Assembly (NCBI RefSeq): GCF_011761235.1
Contig: NZ_JAAOYW010000001.1
Location: forward strand, 1,240,781 to 1,304,780
Reading direction: 5' to 3'
From: Frigoribacterium faeni
GTDB taxonomy: Bacteria; Actinomycetota; Actinomycetes; Actinomycetales; Microbacteriaceae
Length of the DNA stretch: 64,000 nt
Numbering within the stretch: the first letter of the stretch is position 1; the number at the start of each line of letters is the position of its first letter. The notes beneath the pieces were generated by a model that saw only the letters and a program-made list of their open reading frames with translations, ran no database searches and was not told the origin of the DNA. This document shows positions 59,239 through 64,000 of this stretch, one piece after another. Position numbers and translations under genes: made by a program.

Positions 59239-60924
59239 TCAGTCCCGGGCGAGCCGGAACCGCTCCGGCGCGGGCGTGCCCGTCGCGACACCGGCGAGCA
59301 GCTCGCCGAAGACGGCCCCGAACTTGAAGCCGTGCCCCGAGAACCCCGTCGCGATCGTGACGGAGCCGACGCGGTCGAGCACCGGGTCCTCGGTCGGTGT
59401 CGTGTCGTAGAGGCAGCTGATCGGGGCGAGCGTCGCGACGTCGACGCCGGGCACCCACGCGGCCACGTAGTCGCGCAGCACGGCCTGCCCTGCGGAGCCC
59501 GGCTCGTCGAGCCGCGCGTCGGGGTGAACCTCGCGGCCGGTGCCGTGCGTGCCGACCTTGACGCCCTCGCCGGGGGTGAGCAGCCCGTAGATCGTGCTGA
59601 CGCGCTGCCTCAGCGCGGGGTCGGTCGGGTGGTGGACGAAGCTCGGCCAGGCGTCGTCCGGCAGCTCCGTCGCGAAGTGGGCGGGCTCCTCCTGCGTGAC
59701 CGTGACCGGGGGCAGCGACAGCCCTGCACGGCGCACGAGGTCGCCGGCGAGGTACCGCGCCCAGGAGCCGACCGCGAGCACGACGCTCGTCGACACGACG
59801 ACCGAGGAGGCGCCTCCTGCGTCCTCGAGACGGAGCACGACGTCGTCCCCCTCCGTCTCGATCCCGGCCACGGGGGTGTCGAAGCGCAGCTCGGCGCCCG
59901 CGGCCGCGGCGCTGTCGAGCAGCGCCTCGATCGCGTCGGCGGACCGGACCCGACCGGCCTCGGCGTGGGCGAGCACGCTCGTGTCGAAGCGGAGCCCGGG
60001 CCAGCGCTCGGCGGCCTCGTCGGGGGTCAGGCGCTCGTGGGCGACGCCGCCGCGGACCAGCGCGGCCTGGATCTCGTCGAGCACGGCGGGGTCGCCGTGG
60101 TCGAGGGCCCCGGTCTGGTCGAGCAGCACGCGGCCGGTCTCGGCCTCGAGGGCGCGCCAGGCCGTGATCGCCTCGCCGGTGAGGGCGACCCAGTCGTCGG
60201 CGGTGTAGCCCCGCCGGTAGATGCGGCTCGCGCCGTGGGACGAGCCGCGGTCGTGACCGCGCCCGAACTGCTCGACGAGCAGCACGCGCGCGCCCCGGCG
60301 GGACAGGGCCCGGGCCGTGGCGGCGCCGATGACGCCGGCCCCGACGACGACGTGGTCCCAGCGTGCGGGGGCGTCGGGGGCGGGGGCGTCGTCGGCGTCG
60401 GCGGGCACGGGGCTCCTCGTGGTCGGGGCGTCGGGGTCGAGGTCCCGGTCGGGGTCGGCGGGGTCGGAGTCGGCCATCGTGCCCGTAGCGTCCGGCACGA
60501 CGCCGACTGTCGGCGACTCCTCCACGACCGGCTCGGTGTCGAGCAGCACGTGCGTGACCAGCACGGCGAGCGCGCTGAGCCCGCCCGTCCAGAGGGCGAT
60601 CGCGAGGATCGTCGGCTGCGGGGCGTCCGGGTCGTCGAAGAGCTCGAGCTGGGACGCGCAGACGATCACGGTCGACATCACGACGACGCCGGCGGGCAGG
60701 GCCGCCCGCAGGCCGGAGCCCGGCCGCCCGTTGCGGAACGCGGCGTCGAGCAGCCAGAAGACGCCGAACGCGGGGAGGCCCCCCACCACGGCCGCGCCGA
60801 ACGGCGTGGCCACGATGGCCACCAGGAACAGCACCACCAGCGCCACCGGCGCCCCGAGGCCCACCAGCAGCCCCACCACCACGGCGTGCGTCGCCGCCAT
60901 GGCGACCGGCCTCTCTCTGCTCAT
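59239..60924 (-). CDS. Fusion of a four-helix membrane domain and an MSOX/MTOX-type FAD oxidase
   Basis: One uninterrupted frame of 561 residues. Residues 1-130 hold four membrane helices (THAVVVGLLVGLGAPVALVV, AAVVGGLPAFGVFWLL, GLRAALPAGVVVMSTVIV, ILAIALWTGGLSALAVLVTH). An acidic Asp/Pro linker (residues 150-188) leads to a DAO-family flavoprotein: HVVVGAGVIGAATARALSRRG, FGRGHDRGSSHGASRIYRRGY, and ISCLYDTTPTEDPVLDRVG, where Cys matches the covalent-FAD Cys of monomeric sarcosine and N-methyltryptophan oxidases, then IATGFSGHGFKFG. GGGGAGGCGCGAC precedes ATG 60924. An internal ATG at 60477 could make the oxidase alone. No stop separates the parts, so this is a real fusion or a recent stop loss. 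Probable substrate is an N-methylated amino acid. Confidence 0.85.
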   Translation of the reverse strand: MSRERPVAMAATHAVVVGLLVGLGAPVALVVLFLVAIVATPFGAAVVGGLPAFGVFWLLDAAFRNGRPGSGLRAALPAGVVVMSTVIVCASQLELFDDPDAPQPTILAIALWTGGLSALAVLVTHVLLDTEPVVEESPTVGVVPDATGTMADSDPADPDRDLDPDAPTTRSPVPADADDAPAPDAPARWDHVVVGAGVIGAATARALSRRGARVLLVEQFGRGHDRGSSHGASRIYRRGYTADDWVALTGEAITAWRALEAETGRVLLDQTGALDHGDPAVLDEIQAALVRGGVAHERLTPDEAAERWPGLRFDTSVLAHAEAGRVRSADAIEALLDSAAAAGAELRFDTPVAGIETEGDDVVLRLEDAGGASSVVVSTSVVLAVGSWARYLAGDLVRRAGLSLPPVTVTQEEPAHFATELPDDAWPSFVHHPTDPALRQRVSTIYGLLTPGEGVKVGTHGTGREVHPDARLDEPGSAGQAVLRDYVAAWVPGVDVATLAPISCLYDTTPTEDPVLDRVGSVTIATGFSGHGFKFGAVFGELLAGVATGTPAPERFRLARD

Positions 60925-60985
60925 GTCGCGCCTCCCCTGCCACCAGGGTACTGACCGGCCGGCGCGGTCCGAGAGAGAATCCACC

Positions 60986-61156
60986 GTGGGCATCTTCGTC
61001 GTCATCATCGCCTTGTCGCTCGTCGGCATCGTCGTCAGCATCCGCACGATGCGCGACCTCGAGGCCGTCAGCCTGGCCGTGGGGCTCGTCTCCACGCTGG
61101 TGTGCGTCGTGATGTTGCTCGCCGGGATCGTGGGCTTCCTGTGGTGGGCCTCCTGA
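60986..61156 (+). CDS. Small two-helix membrane protein
   Basis: A 56-residue protein with two membrane helices (IFVVIIALSLVGIVVSIRTM and LVSTLVCVVMLLAGIVGFLWW) and GTG start at 60986. It diverges from the fusion gene and converges with the ABC exporter gene. Codon use and clean hydrophobic pattern support it. No function can be given. Confidence 0.6.
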   Translation: MGIFVVIIALSLVGIVVSIRTMRDLEAVSLAVGLVSTLVCVVMLLAGIVGFLWWAS

Positions 61157-61166
61157 CCGCGGGCGG

Positions 61167-63068
61167 CTAGGGCCCGCCCAGCGGCTCCTCGTCGGGCGCG
61201 ACGTCCTTCTGCACCGCGAACTGGGTCCGGTGCAGCTCTTCGTAGCGGCCGGCCGCGGCCAGCAGCTCGTCGTGCGTGCCTCGCTCGACGATCGAGCCGT
61301 CCTCCACGACCAGGATCAGGTCGGCGCTCCGGATCGTCGAGAGGCGGTGCGCGATGACCATCGCCGTCCGTCCCTCGAGCGCCTCGCTGAGGGCCGCCTG
61401 CACGGCGGCCTCCGACGTCGAGTCGAGCGCCGCGGTCGCCTCGTCGAGGATGACGACGCGCGGCTGGGCGAGCAGGAGGCGCGCGATCGTCATGCGCTGG
61501 CGCTCGCCTCCCGAGAGCCGGTAGCCGCGCTCCCCCACCATCGTGTCGAGCTGGTCCGGCAGCGACCGGACGAGCGGCTCGAGCCGCGCACGGCGGACGG
61601 CGTCCCACACCTCGCCCTCGGTCGCCTCCGGCCTGGCGAGGCGCAGGTTGCTGAGGATGGTCTCGTGGAACAGGTGGCCGTCCTGCGTCACCATGCCCAG
61701 GGTGTGCCGCATGGAGGCGAAGGTGACGTCGCGCACGTCCGCGCCGGCGAGGCGCACGGCCCCGCCGTCGACGTCGTACAGACGCGAGAGCAGCTGGGCG
61801 ATGGTCGACTTGCCGGCACCGGACGTGCCGACGAGGGCGACCGTCTGCCCCGGCTCGATGCGGAACGAGACGCCGTGCAGCACCTCGTCGCCGCCTCTGG
61901 TGTCGAGGGTGAAGACCTCCTCGAGGGACGCGAGGGACACCTTGTCGGCGGACGGGTACGCGAAGCGGACGTCGTCGAACTCCACGCTCACCGGGCCGTC
62001 GGGAACGGTGGTGGCGTCGGGCGCCTCCTGGATGAGGGGCTCGAGGTCGAGCACCTCGAAGACGCGCTCGAAGCTGACCACCGCGCTCATGATCTCGACC
62101 CGGGCGTTCGCGAGACCGGTCAGGGGCACGTACAGGCGGGTGAGGAGGAGCGCCAGCGTGACGACCTCTCCGGTGTCCAGCTGACCGGCGAGGGCGAGGA
62201 ACCCGCCGAGACCGTAGACCAGCGCGAGGGCGAGGGCGGAGACGAACGTCAACGCGGTGACGAAGACGAACTGCAGCAGGGCGCTGCGGACCCCGATGTC
62301 CCGGACACGGGCCGCCCGGACGCGGAACTCCTCCGCCTCCTCGTCGGGACGGCCGAACAGCTTGACGAGGGTGGCGCCCGGCGCCGAGAAGCGCTCGGTC
62401 ATCTGCGTGCTCATCGCGGAGTTGTGGTCGGCGGCCTCGCGGCGCAGGGCGGCGAGACGGCTGCCCATGCGCCGTGCGGGCACCAGGAAGAGAGGGAGCA
62501 TGACCACGGCCAGCACCGTCACGAGCCAGGAGGTGCCGAGCATGACGACCAGGGTGAGGACCAGCGCGACGACGTTGGTGACGACGCCCGACAGGGTGCC
62601 GCTGAAGGCCTGCTGGGCGCCGATGACGTCGTTGTTGAGGCGGCTGACCAGCGCACCCGTGCGGGTGCGGGTGAAGAACGCGATCGGCATCTTCTGCACG
62701 TGGTCGAAGACGGCCGTGCGGAGGTCGAGGATCACGCCCTCGCCGATCCGCGCCGAGAACCAGCGCGTCGCGAGCGAGACGCCGGCGTCGGCCACGGCCA
62801 CGACCGCGATGAGGACGGCGAGCCGGACGATCGTCGAGACCTCGCCCCGGGCGACGATGACGTCGACCACGCGGCCGGCCAGCACCGGCGTCGCGACGGC
62901 GAGGAAGGCCCCCACCACGGAGAGCGCGATGAAGACGACGAGCTTCGACCGGTAGGGCACCGCGAACGTCATGATGCGCCGCACGGACTCCCGCGAGATG
63001 CCGTGCCGGCCGTCCCTCGCGGACGAGATCTTGTAGAGCGAGCTCCAGGCCGCGCCTTCCATGCTCAT
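61167..63068 (-). CDS. ABC transporter, fused permease and ATPase (multidrug/lipid exporter type)
   Basis: A 633-residue half transporter. Six membrane helices occupy residues about 40-320 (VVFIALSVVGAFLAVATPVL, VVALVLTLVVMLGTSWLV and others), with the coupling-loop motif DLRTAVFDHVQKMPIAFFTRTRTGALVSRLNND (split). The ATPase has Walker A VGTSGAGKST, Q-loop MVTQDGHLF, signature LSGGERQRM, Walker B VVILDEATAALD and H-loop IAHRLSTI. A 14-residue insert (KVSLASLEEVFTLDTRG) precedes the ATPase core, typical of the actinobacterial MsbA-like group. AAGGAACTGCC precedes the ATG. It works as a homodimer, or with a partner outside the window, to export drugs or lipids. Confidence 0.93.
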   Translation of the reverse strand: MSMEGAAWSSLYKISSARDGRHGISRESVRRIMTFAVPYRSKLVVFIALSVVGAFLAVATPVLAGRVVDVIVARGEVSTIVRLAVLIAVVAVADAGVSLATRWFSARIGEGVILDLRTAVFDHVQKMPIAFFTRTRTGALVSRLNNDVIGAQQAFSGTLSGVVTNVVALVLTLVVMLGTSWLVTVLAVVMLPLFLVPARRMGSRLAALRREAADHNSAMSTQMTERFSAPGATLVKLFGRPDEEAEEFRVRAARVRDIGVRSALLQFVFVTALTFVSALALALVYGLGGFLALAGQLDTGEVVTLALLLTRLYVPLTGLANARVEIMSAVVSFERVFEVLDLEPLIQEAPDATTVPDGPVSVEFDDVRFAYPSADKVSLASLEEVFTLDTRGGDEVLHGVSFRIEPGQTVALVGTSGAGKSTIAQLLSRLYDVDGGAVRLAGADVRDVTFASMRHTLGMVTQDGHLFHETILSNLRLARPEATEGEVWDAVRRARLEPLVRSLPDQLDTMVGERGYRLSGGERQRMTIARLLLAQPRVVILDEATAALDSTSEAAVQAALSEALEGRTAMVIAHRLSTIRSADLILVVEDGSIVERGTHDELLAAAGRYEELHRTQFAVQKDVAPDEEPLGGP

Positions 63069-63181
63069 GGCAGTTCCTTCCGTGCACCGTGCGTGCAGGC
63101 CAGACTCGCAGACCCGCGGCCCTTGAGGCGCACATCGCCTCGACGTACGGTGGAAGGGTCGACGAGCACGGAGGGGTGACC

Positions 63182-63448
63182 ATGAACCAGAAGACGACGC
63201 CGAAGCGGGGGCGGCTCCGGCTGCAGCGGCCGACGTTCCGCGGCTCCTCCGTCGGCTGGGGCCTCGCCTCCGTCCTCTGGCTGTCCTGCGCCGTCCCCGC
63301 GGTCGTCCGCGTCGTGCACTTCGGGGGCACGTCGCCCGGCGGCGCCGTGCTCCTGGCAGCCCTCGTCGTCGCGTCGGCGGTCTGCGTCATCGGGACGGTG
63401 TCGACGATGAGGCACCCTCGCCCGGCACCTCCCGCGGTCGACTCGTGA
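63182..63448 (+). CDS. Small membrane protein, unknown
   Basis: An 88-residue protein: basic N-terminus (KTTPKRGRLRLQRPTF), two membrane helices (GWGLASVLWLSCAVPAVVRVV, GAVLLAALVVASAVCVIGTV) and a Pro-rich tail. GGAGGGGTGACC precedes ATG 63182. Its stop overlaps the start of the next gene by GTGA, so the two are co-translated. Confidence 0.7.
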   Translation: MNQKTTPKRGRLRLQRPTFRGSSVGWGLASVLWLSCAVPAVVRVVHFGGTSPGGAVLLAALVVASAVCVIGTVSTMRHPRPAPPAVDS

Positions 63449-63861
63449 CGATGGCGGGGGCAGAAGGACATGACGACGAGGCCCAGCCTTCTGACGGGCC
63501 TTCCCGGACGGAGGTCTACTTCCTGTACGGAGCGGAGTACGCGCAGAAGCGCAACCGATTCCGCGGCATGATCCCCGACGAGCTGCGTCTGCGGCTCCCG
63601 CTCGTCCACATGATGGAGGGGACCTACAGGATGGCCGTCGACGAGAACCACGGCTACGACCGGGCGAAGTTCGTCGAGCTGTACGCCGAGCTCCGACGAC
63701 GAGGAGTGCTGCGTCCTTTCAGCGAGAGCGAGAAGGACGCCGTCCGCGAGCTCGAAGCTCTCGGCCACCAGCTGGGTGGCTCCGACTCAGAGTTCGACGC
63801 CATCGACCTCGGACGACTGCGCGAGGTCTACCCTCCGGCCAGCACCGACCCGATCGTCTGA
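63445..63861 (+). CDS. Soluble protein of unknown function, helical
   Basis: A 138-residue protein. After a 20-residue acidic leader comes TEVYFLYGAEYAQKRNRFRGMIPDEL and a helical body (FVELYAELRRRGVLRPFSESEKDAVRELEALGHQLGG), ending in a Pro-rich tail. GTG at 63445 overlaps the stop of the membrane protein gene (GTGA). An ATG at 63451 is a possible alternative start. I do not recognise the family. Its codon use is less G+C-biased than neighbours (more A/T at third positions), hinting at transfer or low expression. Confidence 0.68.
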   Translation: MTMAGAEGHDDEAQPSDGPSRTEVYFLYGAEYAQKRNRFRGMIPDELRLRLPLVHMMEGTYRMAVDENHGYDRAKFVELYAELRRRGVLRPFSESEKDAVRELEALGHQLGGSDSEFDAIDLGRLREVYPPASTDPIV

Positions 63862-63965
63862 CCGGCTCCGGTCGAGGTCAGCCACAGCGCACGCTCTCGT
63901 GCGGTCGCGCGCCGACCTGACGACGGTCTCGACGCGTGGAGAAGCGTCCGGCCATATGATGCCAG

Positions 63966-63990
63966 GCCGGCACTGCCGGAGGGTGCCGGC
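63966..63990 (+). other. Hairpin at the right window edge
   Basis: GCCGGCAC (63966-63973) and GTGCCGGC (63983-63990) form a perfect 8-bp stem 5 bases after a TATGAT hexamer (63955-63960). It could be the 5' end of a transcript whose gene lies beyond the window. The rest of 63862-63965 holds no gene that I can support. Confidence 0.4.
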
Positions 63991-64000
63991 GCAGCCCGCA

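Noticed and set aside
60477-60924. Treating the membrane domain as a separate gene
   Set aside because: There is no stop codon or frameshift between it and the oxidase in the given sequence, so a single fused gene is reported with the internal ATG noted.
59239-63768. A 1509-codon minus-strand frame spanning the oxidase, the small gene and the ABC exporter region
   Set aside because: Only the part from 60924 to 59239 gives protein-like sequence; the exporter is in another frame and accounts for the rest.

Overview
The window is one contiguous stretch of a very G+C-rich actinobacterial chromosome (roughly 73% by eye, strong G/C third-position bias, frequent GTG starts, many 4-base ATGA/GTGA gene overlaps). 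The gene set points to a plant- or soil-associated member of the Microbacteriaceae (Frigoribacterium/Curtobacterium/Clavibacter-like): LacI-controlled plant-polysaccharide sugar ABC loci, LAFTG-type C-terminal cell-wall sorting tails, lipoproteins, and many promoters whose -10 hexamer lies 6-7 bases before the start codon (leaderless mRNAs). The genus is an inference. There is no rRNA, tRNA, CRISPR array, IS element or recognisable phage gene.

Layout. 1-3463: 3' part of a secreted multidomain GH3 glycosidase. 3752-4459: a lipoprotein. 4734-10284: a zinc-uptake locus of AztABCD type, with AztA divergent from aztB-aztD2-aztC-aztD1 and a Zur-like box between them. 10308-10727: an ASCH-domain protein. 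11157-14850: an overlapping operon of an alpha/beta-hydrolase/gluconate-2-dehydrogenase-subunit-3 fusion, a GMC oxidoreductase and deoC. 15096-18493: TetR regulator and MMPL exporter. 18589-21063: UvrA2-like ABC ATPase. 21256-24634: a leader peptide with an SGNH-like/GAF protein, an L,D-transpeptidase lipoprotein and an anchored HExxH protein. 24682-26776: wHTH regulator, class C beta-lactamase-like hydrolase and a small membrane protein. 26836-30191: small conserved proteins, DUF2071 and two SDRs.

30297-37718 is sugar locus A: GH43, two permeases and a binding protein, divergent from LacI and GH2, with matching CAGCGCTG operators. 37758-39227 is a YezG/DUF600-like orphan. 39267-46170 is sugar locus B: GH3, two permeases and a binding protein, divergent from a second LacI. 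46171-50725 holds repeat-rich spacers, GlsB, PAP2, AI-2E exporter and small proteins. 50726-57664 is a 2312-residue surface protein with 19 TIG/IPT repeats and a LAFTG tail. 57937-63861: an FMO-like flavoprotein containing a 4 x 36-bp repeat, a membrane/MSOX-like oxidase fusion, an ABC exporter and small proteins.

The most unusual layer is the palindromic DNA. Several families of 58-98 bp inverted-repeat elements sit between genes, and one 58-bp family also lies inside the signal-peptide region of aztC. A palindromic 36-bp unit is tandemly repeated inside the FMO gene. The 9-mer AGGAGGCGC is far commoner than base composition predicts and forms a 22-bp-periodic array before 48195.
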